From positions 620,001 to 684,000 of the forward strand of contig JBMNNB010000001.1 of the NCBI GenBank assembly GCA_050953725.1: 64,000 bases of DNA, given 5' to 3'. The DNA comes from DTU053 sp012520115. Its GTDB lineage: Bacteria; Bacillota; Clostridia; Oscillospirales; Acutalibacteraceae. Of the stretch, positions 1 to 8,799 are shown piece after piece. Each line of letters starts with the position of its first letter. The stretch's first letter is position 1. Below the pieces are notes generated by a model. That model worked only from the letters and a program-made list of their open reading frames with translations. It was not told the DNA's origin and made no database searches. The position numbers and the translations under genes are program-made.

Positions 1-1
1 T

Positions 2-799
2 ATGCCCGATTTAGAGGGCAAGGGGAGCATCTTCGGCTATGTCTTTGTGCTGGCAGGGGCAATGATAATCATAAAGCCCATATCAGATTGCATAGGAGCG
101 GCAATCTCCGCTATAAACGCCACCTCAAAGGTTATGCTCGCCCTGATACCGATTCTGACGGGGATAATCGCCGCCACGGGAAAGGCAATGTCGGCATTGA
201 GCTATAACGGAATCGCCTTTTCAGCAGCGCAGCTCGCCTCACAGCTCTGCAACAGCTTTGTGGCGCCCTTTTCGGGGGTATATATGGCTCTTAGCATGGC
301 GGGCAGCATAAACCCGATGATAAATATAGAGAGCATTGCCGCCTTTATAAAGAAGGTCACAACAATAGTCCTGAGCTTCACGGGAACCATATTTGCGGGG
401 CTATTGACCATAAGGGGCATACTTGCAGGCTCGGTGGATGCACTCGCTCTAAAGGGTGCAAAATTCGTTCTCGGCACCGCAATTCCGGTAATCGGCAGCT
501 CAATCGGCGACGCTTTATCCTCTATAATCGGCAGCCTTCAGGTGGTCAAATCCACTGTGGGCGTTGTCGGAATAATAATCGTCGCCCTCATAAATATACC
601 GGTCATTATTCATCTGCTTTTATGGATGCTGTCATTAAAGGGAGCGGCATTTGCCTCTGAGATGTTCGGGTATGAAAGCATTTCAAAAATGATAGACGGA
701 CTTACCTCAGGACTTACCGTTATCTTCGCCATACTCTGCTTCAATGCGGTTTTGATGATTGTATCGCTGGGAATCGTGGTTTCAATGAGCAACAGGTAG
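2..799 (+). CDS. spoIIIAE: Stage III sporulation protein AE, C-terminal part (partial)
   Basis: SpoIIIAE is a polytopic membrane protein of the SpoIIIA-SpoIIQ channel that links mother cell and forespore during engulfment. The visible 265 residues are mostly hydrophobic helices with Gly/Ser-rich turns, including a segment reading LNSxxG-poor but repeated AxxI/GxxI helices, and they end in a hydrophobic helix before SNR. The family is usually about 400 residues, so the gene very probably begins upstream and the first visible ATG is internal. It is followed after 16 bases by spoIIIAF, in the canonical AE-AF-AG-AH order, which is the main support for the name. Expression in relatives is mother-cell specific (sigma-E); the promoter lies outside the window. 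Confidence 0.88.
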   Translation: MPDLEGKGSIFGYVFVLAGAMIIIKPISDCIGAAISAINATSKVMLALIPILTGIIAATGKAMSALSYNGIAFSAAQLASQLCNSFVAPFSGVYMALSMAGSINPMINIESIAAFIKKVTTIVLSFTGTIFAGLLTIRGILAGSVDALALKGAKFVLGTAIPVIGSSIGDALSSIIGSLQVVKSTVGVVGIIIVALINIPVIIHLLLWMLSLKGAAFASEMFGYESISKMIDGLTSGLTVIFAILCFNAVLMIVSLGIVVSMSNR

Positions 800-815
800 T
801 TTTTCGGAGGTCAAA

Positions 816-1295
816 ATGGACGGAATAAAGGAATGGGCGGTTAATCTGACGCTGTGCTTTATAGCCTCGTCAATAATCGTGTTTTTAATGCCTAAGGGCA
901 AGCTCGAAAAGCCGATGAAAACATTGCTGTCCCTGTTTTTACTCTCGGCGATAATCATGCCCTTTATAAAAAACTCCTCAGCCCTTGACGACTTACCGAA
1001 AAGGTCAGAGGACTTCGGAATAGATTATGAGGACAACGCCGTAGATGTAAGGGATGAGATGAATTATCTCCTTGAAAGGCAGGGTAAGGCGGCGGTCGAA
1101 ATCATAGTCAAAAACAAGCTCGATAGTTTGGGCATTAATTACTCCGAAATAGAGGTTATTACGGATATTGCAGAGGACGGCCGCATAATAATTAAGGACA
1201 TAGTTATTAAGGCAAGCCTAAGTCAGTCCGAAAAAGCAACGGCTGAGAATGAAATAAACAAACTCACGGGAATCAGGCCTTCGTTTAAAGAATAG
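816..1295 (+). CDS. spoIIIAF: Stage III sporulation protein AF
   Basis: This is a 159-residue protein with two N-terminal membrane helices (about residues 7-25 and 33-51) followed by a soluble mixed alpha/beta domain, which is the known plan of SpoIIIAF. It belongs to the mother-cell side of the feeding-tube complex needed for late forespore gene expression. The ATG is preceded by a good GGAGG ribosome binding site. It sits between spoIIIAE (16 bases upstream) and spoIIIAG (26 bases downstream) and is presumably co-transcribed with them. The sequence alone is poorly conserved in this family, so the operon position carries much of the identification. Confidence 0.88.
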   Translation: MDGIKEWAVNLTLCFIASSIIVFLMPKGKLEKPMKTLLSLFLLSAIIMPFIKNSSALDDLPKRSEDFGIDYEDNAVDVRDEMNYLLERQGKAAVEIIVKNKLDSLGINYSEIEVITDIAEDGRIIIKDIVIKASLSQSEKATAENEINKLTGIRPSFKE

Positions 1296-1321
1296 GGATA
1301 TCCCGGAAAGGCGGGTGCAAA

Positions 1322-1861
1322 TTGAGTACTTTAGTCGATAGGATAAAAAAGGATAAGAAAGTATTGTGGATATTGCTCGTCGGCGTTGCCCTGATGCTGA
1401 TAATACTCGGCAGCGAGCTTATGCCCGACGGAAAATCAAAGAAAGCCTCATCAGAAGCCAATAAAAAGTCAATCGGCGACTATGAGGATATATTAGAGGA
1501 GAAGCTGACAGACCTTCTGTCCTCGGTTTCACAGGCAGGCAAGACAAAGGTAATGGTTACCCTGGACAGAACAGAGGAGTATGTTTACATATACGACGAG
1601 AGCAAGGAGGAGGAGATAAGGGACAGCGGGGCAGCAACCAAATCAAGCACTAAAAACAACTATATTATCGTTAAAGACGGAAATACATCCGGTGAAAACG
1701 GATTAAACAGTGTGATAATAATGCCAAAGGTTAAAGGAGTAGCTGTGGTATGTGAAGGAGGCGACATTCCGAGTGTAAAGCAGCAGATAAGTGAGATCGT
1801 GACATCGGTTTTTGACATACCTTCAACTAAGGTATCAATCGCTAAAATGAATCAGAAATAG
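1322..1861 (+). CDS. spoIIIAG: Stage III sporulation protein AG
   Basis: This is a 179-residue protein with one N-terminal transmembrane helix (about residues 13-31), a charged linker and a soluble domain. The soluble domain ends in the ring-building fold of SpoIIIAG, including the segment VKGVAVVCEGGD and a final amphipathic strand/helix. In Bacillus, SpoIIIAG forms a large ring stacked on the SpoIIIAH-SpoIIQ ring. The reading frame starts with TTG behind a GGCGGG-like site; no ATG fits better, so TTG is taken as the start. It lies in the spoIIIA operon, 13 bases before spoIIIAH. Confidence 0.9.
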   Translation: MSTLVDRIKKDKKVLWILLVGVALMLIILGSELMPDGKSKKASSEANKKSIGDYEDILEEKLTDLLSSVSQAGKTKVMVTLDRTEEYVYIYDESKEEEIRDSGAATKSSTKNNYIIVKDGNTSGENGLNSVIIMPKVKGVAVVCEGGDIPSVKQQISEIVTSVFDIPSTKVSIAKMNQK

Positions 1862-1874
1862 AGGAGGCAAACAT

Positions 1875-2405
1875 ATGAGCAAGATATTCAAGAAAAAACA
1901 GTTGCTGCTGACTGTTCTGGTGGTGCTTTTAGGCGTTGCGGTATATGTGAACTGGTATTACACAAGGCCGGAGAATCAGGTTGATGCCGGCACTGATGGC
2001 ACAACACAGGCAGGCAACTTAGGCGAAGCTGAGTTTGTCAGCGGCGTGACCCCGGAGGGCGAGGAATACTTTGCTGCAGTAAAGCTTAACCGCAGCAATG
2101 CACACGACGAAGCCCTCGAAACGCTGAAGCTGCTTATTAAGGACGACGCCACTCCCGAAGAAGTAGCAAAGGCAACAGGTACCATCGAGAAGTTCTCAAA
2201 CAGGCTGAAAAGCGAAGCGGACATAGAGCTTTTAGTTAAGGCCAAAACAGGCAGCGAATGTGTTGCGGTCATCAATGAGGACAAAATCGATATAGTGATT
2301 TCAAATTCGGTTCTCAACGATAACACGGTGCTGAAGATAAAAGAGATAGTCCTCAACAACTCAGACATCCCGGCTGAAAACATAACAATCACCGGCGTAA
2401 AATAA
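1875..2405 (+). CDS. spoIIIAH: Stage III sporulation protein AH
   Basis: SpoIIIAH is the mother-cell membrane protein whose extracellular YscJ/FliF-like domain binds SpoIIQ across the intermembrane space. This 176-residue protein has an N-terminal transmembrane helix (about residues 10-27) followed by NWYYTRP, a short low-complexity linker, and a C-terminal alpha/beta domain (about residues 85-176) with alternating helices and strands. A strong GAGGAGG site precedes the ATG. It is the last gene of the spoIIIA operon and is followed directly by a hairpin terminator, which matches the usual gene order. Confidence 0.92.
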   Translation: MSKIFKKKQLLLTVLVVLLGVAVYVNWYYTRPENQVDAGTDGTTQAGNLGEAEFVSGVTPEGEEYFAAVKLNRSNAHDEALETLKLLIKDDATPEEVAKATGTIEKFSNRLKSEADIELLVKAKTGSECVAVINEDKIDIVISNSVLNDNTVLKIKEIVLNNSDIPAENITITGVK

Positions 2406-2409
2406 ATTT

Positions 2410-2440
2410 AAGCGACAGGCATAACCTGTCGCTTATTATT
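2410..2440 (+). terminator. Intrinsic terminator of the spoIIIA operon
   Basis: A perfect 10-bp stem, AAGCGACAGG paired with CCTGTCGCTT around a 5-base loop, is followed by ATTATTT. It begins 5 bases after the spoIIIAH stop and lies between two converging genes, so it may act in both directions. Confidence 0.85.
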
Positions 2441-2453
2441 TGGAGTATTCCGA

Positions 2454-3329
2454 TTACAGTGAAAGGGTGTAAGAGATTATTGCGGTAGCATGGTCAACCT
2501 TAATCAGGGTGTAGCTTGCCTTATTAATGTTGAGATAAATATTCAGCTTGTAGGTTCCGCCGGTAATCTCATAGGTTGTCTTGTCAATAATGACTTCAAT
2601 CGAAGCGTCCTTATAGTCGGCGGTTACGCCCTGCTCAACACCGCCCTCGAATTTAACACCGGGAACGCCTGCGGCTATATCCTTAATGTTCTCAACGACC
2701 GGGAAGAATCTGCCGGTTGAGCCTTCAAGGCTCTTCTTAGGATTGATATCATCCTTGGGCTGGATTTTCAGGGTGTATGTGCTGCCGTTATCCTGGATTG
2801 AGAAGCTCTTAATATCATCCGGGAGAACATTTACTTCCTGGTCATCATAGGGAATAGGCTTGCTGTCGCTGACTTCATAGTTGCTTTTAACAAGAGGTGC
2901 AATAATACTTCTGATAGTACTAACAATTGCTCCGCTGTCATTGCCGTTCAAAGAAATCTTTGACAGCTCAACGCTCTCTTTGCCACGAAGTTTGTTGGCC
3001 TTTTTGGTAGCGGCTGTTGCCTTATTATAAAGGTCGGCGATATCCTTCTTTGAGCTCTGATTATTAAGCGTTCCGCCTGCAGAAGCGGTCGTAGCTGTGG
3101 GGTTGTTGTCACCGTCAGCGGTTGTCTGTTCCTCGGGAGTCGTAGCGGTTTCGCTTGTGTCAGTATTTGCCTGTGTTTCGGCTGTTGTATCGCTTGTTTC
3201 GCCTGCGTCTACGGTTGTTTCAACAGTAGTTTCAACTGTGGTTTCATCGTCGCTCTGTTTCTTACCGCATGAAGCAAGAGTTACAACGATGGTAAGAATA
3301 AGGAACAATGCTATTAGCTTTTTTTTCAT
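2454..3329 (-). CDS. Predicted lipoprotein of unknown function
   Basis: A 291-residue exported protein. It starts at MKKKLIALF behind AGGAGG and has a signal peptide ending in a lipobox LASC (Cys about residue 20), so it should be lipid-anchored on the outer face of the membrane. Residues of about 27-75 are a Thr/Glu/Asp-rich linker with the short repeat ETTV. The rest (about 90-291) is a predicted alpha/beta domain with no family I recognise. A longer upstream start exists in frame but lacks a ribosome binding site and would bury the signal peptide. It is a monocistronic gene, converging on spoIIIAH and with its own promoter. Confidence 0.75.
   Translation of the reverse strand: MKKKLIALFLILTIVVTLASCGKKQSDDETTVETTVETTVDAGETSDTTAETQANTDTSETATTPEEQTTADGDNNPTATTASAGGTLNNQSSKKDIADLYNKATAATKKANKLRGKESVELSKISLNGNDSGAIVSTIRSIIAPLVKSNYEVSDSKPIPYDDQEVNVLPDDIKSFSIQDNGSTYTLKIQPKDDINPKKSLEGSTGRFFPVVENIKDIAAGVPGVKFEGGVEQGVTADYKDASIEVIIDKTTYEITGGTYKLNIYLNINKASYTLIKVDHATAIISYTLSL
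3214..3249 (-). repeat. Three tandem 12-bp units in the lipoprotein linker
   Basis: Three imperfect consecutive 12-base units (GTTGTTTCAACA, GTAGTTTCAACT, GTGGTTTCATCG on the plus strand) encode repeated ETTV-type tetrapeptides in the extracellular linker of the lipoprotein. Such units can expand or contract by slippage without changing frame. Confidence 0.7.
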
Positions 3330-3372
3330 TTTATTTCCTCCTATGAACATGCTGCAAAATATGTACAGGGGA

Positions 3373-3401
3373 ATCATAGCACATTTAATGAATTTTGTAC
3401 A
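3373..3401 (-). promoter_or_regulatory. Putative promoter of the lipoprotein gene
   Basis: On the minus strand the sequence reads TGTACA, a 17-base spacer, then TATGAT. The spacer ends in TGC, giving an extended -10. It lies about 45 bases upstream of the lipoprotein ATG. The -35 match is only moderate. Confidence 0.45.
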
Positions 3402-3435
3402 GTATTTCTTAATTACAAAATAAGACAGATATAAT

Positions 3436-3465
3436 AATGCCGATAAGCTCATACCTATCGGCATT
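3436..3465 (-). terminator. Terminator of the isomerase-argH-isomerase operon
   Basis: A 10-bp perfect stem, AATGCCGATA with TATCGGCATT around a 10-base loop, lies 16 bases beyond the stop of the last operon gene. On the minus strand it is followed by ATTATATCT, a modest T-tract. Confidence 0.65.
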
Positions 3466-3481
3466 AATCTTATTTTCGGCT

Positions 3482-4363
3482 TTATTGCCAGTCAAGGAAA
3501 TCCTTAATGTATTTAAGAGTATTATAACCGTACTGAACGCCGAGCTTTGCGTTTTCAATGCCCTCAAATTCGATTGAAACATAGCCGTTGTAGCCTGCGT
3601 TTTTGAGTATGGAAAGGCACTGAAGCACGGGCACTTCGCCATGGCCTATGATTGCGCCCCTTAAATAGTTGCCGGCAGCGGTCTTAAAGAAGCCGTTCTG
3701 AGGGGGCAGACCGTTTCCGCTCTTGATGTGAAAGTCCTTCGCATGGACATGGTAAGCATAGGGAGCGAGCCTTGCGACTGCAAGCTCCGGAGCCTCATCG
3801 GCGCAGAGGAAGTTGCCTATGTCAACGAGAATGCCGAAGTTATCATGACCTACGCCGTTTACAAGCTGCTCGACCCTTCTGCTCTCCTGGCAGAAGTAGC
3901 CGTGGTTCTCAACCATCGTGCGAACGCCCTTAGTTGCGGCGTATTCTGTAACACGCCTGCAGCCCTCGATAAGCGTCGGCAGGGCATCGTTAAAGCCCCT
4001 CTGGTGACGGTTTGCGGAATCATAGCCCCTCGTAGCATCGTGACGCATGCCCGATGCGCCTAAGACAGCGGCAATGTCAACCTCTTTTTTAAGCCTTTCG
4101 ACCTCGGCGTCAAGATTGCCGTCACTGCCGTTTAAGAGGTCGGCGCCGATTGTATAGTTTACAATTTCCATGTCCTGCTTTTTAGCTTCCTCGGCGAGCT
4201 TTGCGGCGTATTCCTCCTTTGAGGAGCCGTCATGGGGATTAATGCCCGCAAACTCTATGCCTTCGCAGCCGATTTCCTTTGCAAGAGCAATGCAATCTAT
4301 AAGGTTATATTCACCGGTTTTTGTAAGTTGTGAAAAGCTGTACGAGCTGACACAAATCTTCAT
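3482..4363 (-). CDS. Sugar phosphate isomerase/epimerase-like TIM barrel protein
   Basis: A 293-residue protein of the xylose-isomerase-like TIM barrel superfamily (AP_endonuc_2). Metal-site hallmarks are visible: GCEGIEF near residue 33, MVENHG around 150, LVDIGNF around 185, HVHAKD around 209 and SIEFEG near 268. These place His, Glu and Asp ligands at the ends of barrel strands. The superfamily includes isomerases, epimerases and dehydratases of sugars and inositols, and the substrate cannot be read from the sequence. It starts at ATG behind GAAAGGAAA, 30 bases after argH, as the last gene of a three-gene operon that also contains a second, dissimilar member of the same superfamily. Confidence 0.8.
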   Translation of the reverse strand: MKICVSSYSFSQLTKTGEYNLIDCIALAKEIGCEGIEFAGINPHDGSSKEEYAAKLAEEAKKQDMEIVNYTIGADLLNGSDGNLDAEVERLKKEVDIAAVLGASGMRHDATRGYDSANRHQRGFNDALPTLIEGCRRVTEYAATKGVRTMVENHGYFCQESRRVEQLVNGVGHDNFGILVDIGNFLCADEAPELAVARLAPYAYHVHAKDFHIKSGNGLPPQNGFFKTAAGNYLRGAIIGHGEVPVLQCLSILKNAGYNGYVSIEFEGIENAKLGVQYGYNTLKYIKDFLDWQ

Positions 4364-4393
4364 AATAATTTCCTTTCAGCGTTAATTTCGGAC

Positions 4394-5767
4394 TTAAGCC
4401 TTCAGAATCGCCTTAACGGCAGCGGCCTGACGTCTTACGTTCTCAGGGGAGGGGCCTCCGTAGGAGGTCCTGTTTTTTACGCAGGTATCAAGGCTTATAG
4501 CCTCGAATACATCCTCCTCAAAAAGCTCCGAGAAGCCTTTGTACTCCTCAAGGCTGAGGCTCTCAAGGTCCTTTGAGTTGCTGATGCAATAAGCCACAAG
4601 CGAGCCTGTTATCTTATATGCGTCACGGAAGGGCAAGCCTTTTCCCACAAGGTAGTCGGCGCAGTCGGTTGCGTTTATAAAGCCGCCCGCCGCCGCCTTA
4701 CGCATATTCTCAGCATTTACAGTCATAGTTCTGAGCATGGGCGTGAAAGCTCTCAGGCAAAGGCTTACAGTATCAAAGGCGTTAAATATGGCCTCCTTGT
4801 CCTCCTGCATGTCCTTATTATAGGCAAGCGGCAGCCCCTTCATAACGGTCAGAAGGGTAGTGAGGCTTCCGAAAACCCTGCCCGCCTTGCCTCTGACGAT
4901 TTCGGCAATGTCCGGATTTTTCTTCTGCGGCATAATGCTTGAGCCGGTGGAGAAGGCATCGTCAAGCTCAATGAACTTGAATTCGTGGGAGCACCAAAGG
5001 ATAATCTCCTCCGAAAAGCGTGACAGATGCACCATAAGAATCGAAAGGGCGGACGCAAGCTCTAAGCAGAAATCCCTGTCCGAAACAGCGTCAAGGGAGT
5101 TTCTTGCCGGCTCGTCAAAGCCGAGTGTCTTTGCGGTCAGCTCCCTGTCGATAGGGTAGGTGGTGCCGGCCAATGCGCCTGCGCCCAACGGACAGACATT
5201 CATCCTCTTTTTTGCGTCAAGAAGCCTGCCCCTGTCCCTCAGGAGCATCTCAGCATAGGCGAGCAGATGGTGACCGAAGGTTACAGGCTGCGCCCTTTGA
5301 AGGTGGGTATAGCCGGGCATAACCACATCCGAATGCTGTAAAGCCAAGTCAGCCAGCATCTCAATCAGCTCATCGACGAGAGAGAGCAGACCGTCTGTTT
5401 CGTTTCTGAGTGTCAGCCTAATATCGACCGCCACCTGGTCGTTTCTGCTTCTTGCGGTGTGCAGGCGCTTGCCCGCATCGCCGATTCGCTCTGTAAGAAT
5501 CCCCTCCACAAAGGAGTGAATATCCTCAAAGCTGTCTGCGATTTCGGTTTCGCCCTTTGCAATCTCATCTGCAAGACGGCGCAGACCTTCGGAGATTTTA
5601 TCCCTGTCCTCTTTTGAGATAATACCGCACTCTGCGAGCATATCGCTGTGGGCAAGGCTGCCCTCGATATCCTCACGCCACATTCTCTTATCGATGCCTA
5701 TGGATGCATTTATGTCGTTTGTAACCTTATCGGCTTCCTTTGAAAATCGTCCGGCCCAAAGCTTCAT
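4394..5767 (-). CDS. argH: Argininosuccinate lyase
   Basis: ArgH cleaves argininosuccinate to arginine and fumarate, the last step of arginine synthesis. The 457-residue length is normal for the family. Typical motifs are the N-terminal LWAGRFSKEADKV, the HTARSRNDQVAVD active-site region near residue 103, the YTHLQRAQP segment around 152, and the fumarase-superfamily signature GSSIMPQKKNPD near residue 273, which carries the catalytic Ser. It starts at ATG with GAAAGG upstream. It lies between two sugar-isomerase-like genes on the same strand; argG is not in the window. Confidence 0.97.
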   Translation of the reverse strand: MKLWAGRFSKEADKVTNDINASIGIDKRMWREDIEGSLAHSDMLAECGIISKEDRDKISEGLRRLADEIAKGETEIADSFEDIHSFVEGILTERIGDAGKRLHTARSRNDQVAVDIRLTLRNETDGLLSLVDELIEMLADLALQHSDVVMPGYTHLQRAQPVTFGHHLLAYAEMLLRDRGRLLDAKKRMNVCPLGAGALAGTTYPIDRELTAKTLGFDEPARNSLDAVSDRDFCLELASALSILMVHLSRFSEEIILWCSHEFKFIELDDAFSTGSSIMPQKKNPDIAEIVRGKAGRVFGSLTTLLTVMKGLPLAYNKDMQEDKEAIFNAFDTVSLCLRAFTPMLRTMTVNAENMRKAAAGGFINATDCADYLVGKGLPFRDAYKITGSLVAYCISNSKDLESLSLEEYKGFSELFEEDVFEAISLDTCVKNRTSYGGPSPENVRRQAAAVKAILKA

Positions 5768-5795
5768 CTGAATTTCTGCCTTTCAAACGGATTTG

Positions 5796-6647
5796 TTATA
5801 TCTTAGCCATTGTATCCCTTAAGAAATCAACGGCAATCTGAATATCCCTTGCAGGATTATCGCCGACCTCACGCTCAATGGTAAGGAAGCCCTTGTAGCC
5901 GATTTCCTCTAAGGCTTTCAAGTAGTTCGGGAAGTCAACCTTGCCTGTGCCGAGGGGAACCTCCTCAAATGAAGGACCGGTAACGATTTCACTCTTAGCC
6001 ATGCCGTAGATGAGCTCAGGGTCCTTGTAGAAGAACTGAACGCCGTCTTTTGCATGGGTGTGAACTATGTAATCCTTCAGATTGTGAACGGCCTGCACGG
6101 GGTCATCGCCCGTAACCATTACAAGGTTAGCGGGGTCAAGGTTTACGGCAACTCCCCTTGAATTGAGTGAATCAAGGAAGGTCTTTAAAACTGCTGAGGT
6201 TTCGGGGCCAGTTTCGATAGCGAAATGAGCCTCAACGGAGTCTGCATACTCTGCAAGCTCATGGCAGGCCTCCTGTAATATCTTATATCTGTCGTGATTC
6301 GGGTCAGAGGGAACAACGCCGATGTGCGTTGTAACAACATCGGTTTCAAGCTCCTTGGCAAGGTCAAGGATTCTCTTGGATTTCTCAATCTTTTCAGGGT
6401 TCCTCTCCGGGAAGGCAAATCCGCCGCCGCCGAGGTCGCCGCAAAGAGCGGAAATTTTAAGTCCCAATGACTTGGTGTAGTTAAGGAAGTCACGTCTCTG
6501 CTCGGTGCTAAGATTCTCCGGTGCCATGGCTCCTCTTGTAGAATAAATCTGCACGCCCTGCACTCCCATATCAGCGGCCTTTTTAAGAGCCTCTCTGATG
6601 TCTACTCGGAAGCTGTCAGCGATAATACCGATAGGGAAGTTAGCCAT
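5796..6647 (-). CDS. Sugar phosphate isomerase/epimerase-like TIM barrel protein
   Basis: A 283-residue xylose-isomerase-like TIM barrel protein. Recognisable elements are GVQGVQIYST near residue 29, HIGVVP near 115, FAIETGPE near 152, NLDPANL near 176, VHTHAKD near 199, GTGKVDFP near 236 and TIEREVG near 260. Together they give the usual divalent-metal ligands. Function within the superfamily is undetermined. The ATG at MANFPIG is chosen because GGAG lies 8 bases upstream; the longer GTG start would overlap that site. It is the first gene of an operon with argH, under a strong sigma-A promoter. Confidence 0.8.
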   Translation of the reverse strand: MANFPIGIIADSFRVDIREALKKAADMGVQGVQIYSTRGAMAPENLSTEQRRDFLNYTKSLGLKISALCGDLGGGGFAFPERNPEKIEKSKRILDLAKELETDVVTTHIGVVPSDPNHDRYKILQEACHELAEYADSVEAHFAIETGPETSAVLKTFLDSLNSRGVAVNLDPANLVMVTGDDPVQAVHNLKDYIVHTHAKDGVQFFYKDPELIYGMAKSEIVTGPSFEEVPLGTGKVDFPNYLKALEEIGYKGFLTIEREVGDNPARDIQIAVDFLRDTMAKI

Positions 6648-6693
6648 ATAAATCACTCCATTTAATATTAAAATCCGTTCGGATGTTGCTTAA

Positions 6694-6722
6694 ATTATAT
6701 ACTCAGCAAACATAGCAGTCAA
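6694..6722 (-). promoter_or_regulatory. Promoter of the isomerase-argH-isomerase operon
   Basis: On the minus strand: TTGACT, a 17-base spacer, then a perfect TATAAT. It lies about 50 bases before the ATG of the first operon gene and downstream of the thiN stop codon. Confidence 0.8.
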
Positions 6723-6740
6723 TAAAATTAAGTCTTTTAC

Positions 6741-7418
6741 TTAAAAGGATTCTTTTCTCTCATATGTAAAGCCGCAGTCGTGCAGAACCAGAAGCAGACC
6801 GCTTTTTACCTCTATGCTGCTGTGCTTTTCAGCAAAGCGGTTGCTGACCCCTATGGGAAAGCCCGAATCTACCATAGCCTCGTTAAGCGGGTATTTAAGC
6901 CCTCTCAGAGTTACCCCGTAAGAATAGTCCTTATGAGAGAATACGGACACATAGCCTTTAGCGTTCTCACCGAAAATGAGCCTTCCGTTTTTAACTCCCG
7001 TAAGCATAAAATCGGGAGCGTGAATATAGGCTTCACAGTCGTTGTCTATTAAGTGGGCAAGCAGCTGAATGTTAGCAAGCGTATGGTCAAACCTTGCCCC
7101 GCCGGTGCAGCCGAAAAGCTCAAAGCGTTCATAGCCTCTTTCAAGCCCTGTTTTCGCCGCCGCAAAGGTGTCGGTGTAGTCCTTGTCTACGCTCAGTCTG
7201 ATAACCTCGTCGGAAAGGGAAGCATCAACACTTTCTCCCAGCGAATCAAAATCGCCAATAAGGATATCGGGTTTTAGCCCTAACTGCTGCAAATGCAAAA
7301 GCCCGCCGTCGGCGGCAATAATAATGTCACCTTCGGTAGGCTCTTTAAAATCGGGCGAAAAGCTGCCCGCTCCTATAATTATGCACTTATTCTTTTCTGT
7401 TTCCTGCAATTCTATCAT
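6741..7418 (-). CDS. thiN: Thiamine diphosphokinase
   Basis: ThiN-type thiamine diphosphokinase transfers pyrophosphate from ATP to thiamine, giving TPP. The 225-residue protein shows the family motifs IIAADGG near residue 34, ILIGDFDSLG near 53, KDYTDTFAA near 80 and FGCTGGARFDHTLAN near 103, followed by the C-terminal substrate-binding barrel. The ATG at 7418 abuts an AAGGA sequence with no spacer. A TTG two codons later has a 9-base spacing and may be the true start. It is the last gene of the yceD-rpmF-DUF512-der-thiN run. No TPP riboswitch is visible next to it. Confidence 0.92.
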   Translation of the reverse strand: MIELQETEKNKCIIIGAGSFSPDFKEPTEGDIIIAADGGLLHLQQLGLKPDILIGDFDSLGESVDASLSDEVIRLSVDKDYTDTFAAAKTGLERGYERFELFGCTGGARFDHTLANIQLLAHLIDNDCEAYIHAPDFMLTGVKNGRLIFGENAKGYVSVFSHKDYSYGVTLRGLKYPLNEAMVDSGFPIGVSNRFAEKHSSIEVKSGLLLVLHDCGFTYERKESF

Positions 7419-7449
7419 TCCTTAAATCAAAATAAGGGTAGATTGCAAA

Positions 7450-8778
7450 TTACTTCTTGTCCTTTTCACGCTCTCTTATAACAAACCTTGTAGGCGTGCC
7501 CTCAAGTCCGAAGACGGAGCGTATCTGGTTCTCCAGATACCTCTGATAGCTGTAATGGAACAGCTCCTTGTTGTTGACAAAGCAGACAAACGTTGGCGGT
7601 CTTGTGGAGGCCTGGGTGATGTAGAAAATCTTCAGCCTCTTGCCCTTGTCGGTGGGAGGCTGAACCCTTGCCTGAGCGTCCGCAAGCACGTCATTCAGCT
7701 TGCCCGTGGAAATCCTCAATGAGTTCTGATTGTCAACATATTTAATAAGGGAGAACAGCCTGTCTATCCTCTGTCCGGTCTTTGCGGAGATGAAAATAAT
7801 CGGAGCGTAGGACATAAAGGCAAAGTCGGTCATAAGCTTTTTGCGGTATTCGTCCATGGTCTTGCCGTCCTTTTCGACAAGGTCCCACTTGTTCACCGCA
7901 ATTATGCAGGCCTTGCCCTGCTCGTGGGCGATACCCGCAATCTTCGAGTCCTGCTCGGTAAAGCCCTCAGTTGCGTCAATGACAATAACGCAGACATTCG
8001 CCCTCTCTACCGCCATAACAGCCCTTAGAACGCTGAATCTCTCAAGTCGCTCGTCGACCTTTGACTTTCTGCGAAGTCCCGCAGTGTCAATCAAAATAAA
8101 CTTGCCGTGCTTATTCGTTACGGGAGTGTCCGTGGCGTCCCTCGTGGTGCCGGCTATGTCAGAGACAATGACCCTGTTTTCGCCGCAGATGGCATTGATA
8201 AGTGAGGACTTGCCCACATTCGGCTTGCCGATAATAGCAACCTTTGTGATTTCGTCGTCCTCGTCATCACCTGCTTCATCGGGCAGATGAGCAATAACCG
8301 CATCCAGTAAATCGCCCGTACCGTGACCGTGCACGGCGGAAACGGCAATCGGGTCGCCTATACCTAAATTATAAAACTCATAAAACTCCGGCGGAACATC
8401 GCCGACAGAGTCCAGCTTGTTTACGCAGAGTATTACGGGCTTGCCGCTCTTTAAGAGCATGCTTGCAACCTCGCTGTCTGTCGCAACGGGGCCTGTCTTA
8501 ATATCAGTGACAAATATAATTGCATCGGCACTGTCTATTGCAATCTGAGCCTGTTCACGCATGCTCGAAAGAATCACATCATTTGAATATGGTTCAATAC
8601 CGCCGGTGTCGACCAGCATGAATTTGCGACCGAGCCATTCACAGTCGCCGTATATTCTGTCCCTTGTTACTCCGGGGGTGTCGTCAACGATAGCAAGTCG
8701 CCTGCCGCAAAGCTTGTTAAAAAGAGATGATTTGCCCACATTGGGGCGTCCAACAATGGCAACAACCGCTCTTGACAT
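7450..8778 (-). CDS. der: Ribosome biogenesis GTPase Der (EngA)
   Basis: Der is an essential double-GTPase that helps assemble the 50S subunit. The 442-residue protein has two G domains: the first with GRPNVGKSS (about residue 10), DTPGVTRD and NKLD; the second with GKPNVGKSS (about 183), DTAGLRRKS and NKWDLV. A C-terminal KH-like domain (about 350-442) follows. The length is typical. It begins at ATG behind GGTGGAG and is 32 bases upstream of thiN. Confidence 0.98.
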   Translation of the reverse strand: MSRAVVAIVGRPNVGKSSLFNKLCGRRLAIVDDTPGVTRDRIYGDCEWLGRKFMLVDTGGIEPYSNDVILSSMREQAQIAIDSADAIIFVTDIKTGPVATDSEVASMLLKSGKPVILCVNKLDSVGDVPPEFYEFYNLGIGDPIAVSAVHGHGTGDLLDAVIAHLPDEAGDDEDDEITKVAIIGKPNVGKSSLINAICGENRVIVSDIAGTTRDATDTPVTNKHGKFILIDTAGLRRKSKVDERLERFSVLRAVMAVERANVCVIVIDATEGFTEQDSKIAGIAHEQGKACIIAVNKWDLVEKDGKTMDEYRKKLMTDFAFMSYAPIIFISAKTGQRIDRLFSLIKYVDNQNSLRISTGKLNDVLADAQARVQPPTDKGKRLKIFYITQASTRPPTFVCFVNNKELFHYSYQRYLENQIRSVFGLEGTPTRFVIREREKDKK

Positions 8779-8799
8779 ATCTCCACCGCCTTTCGTTTA

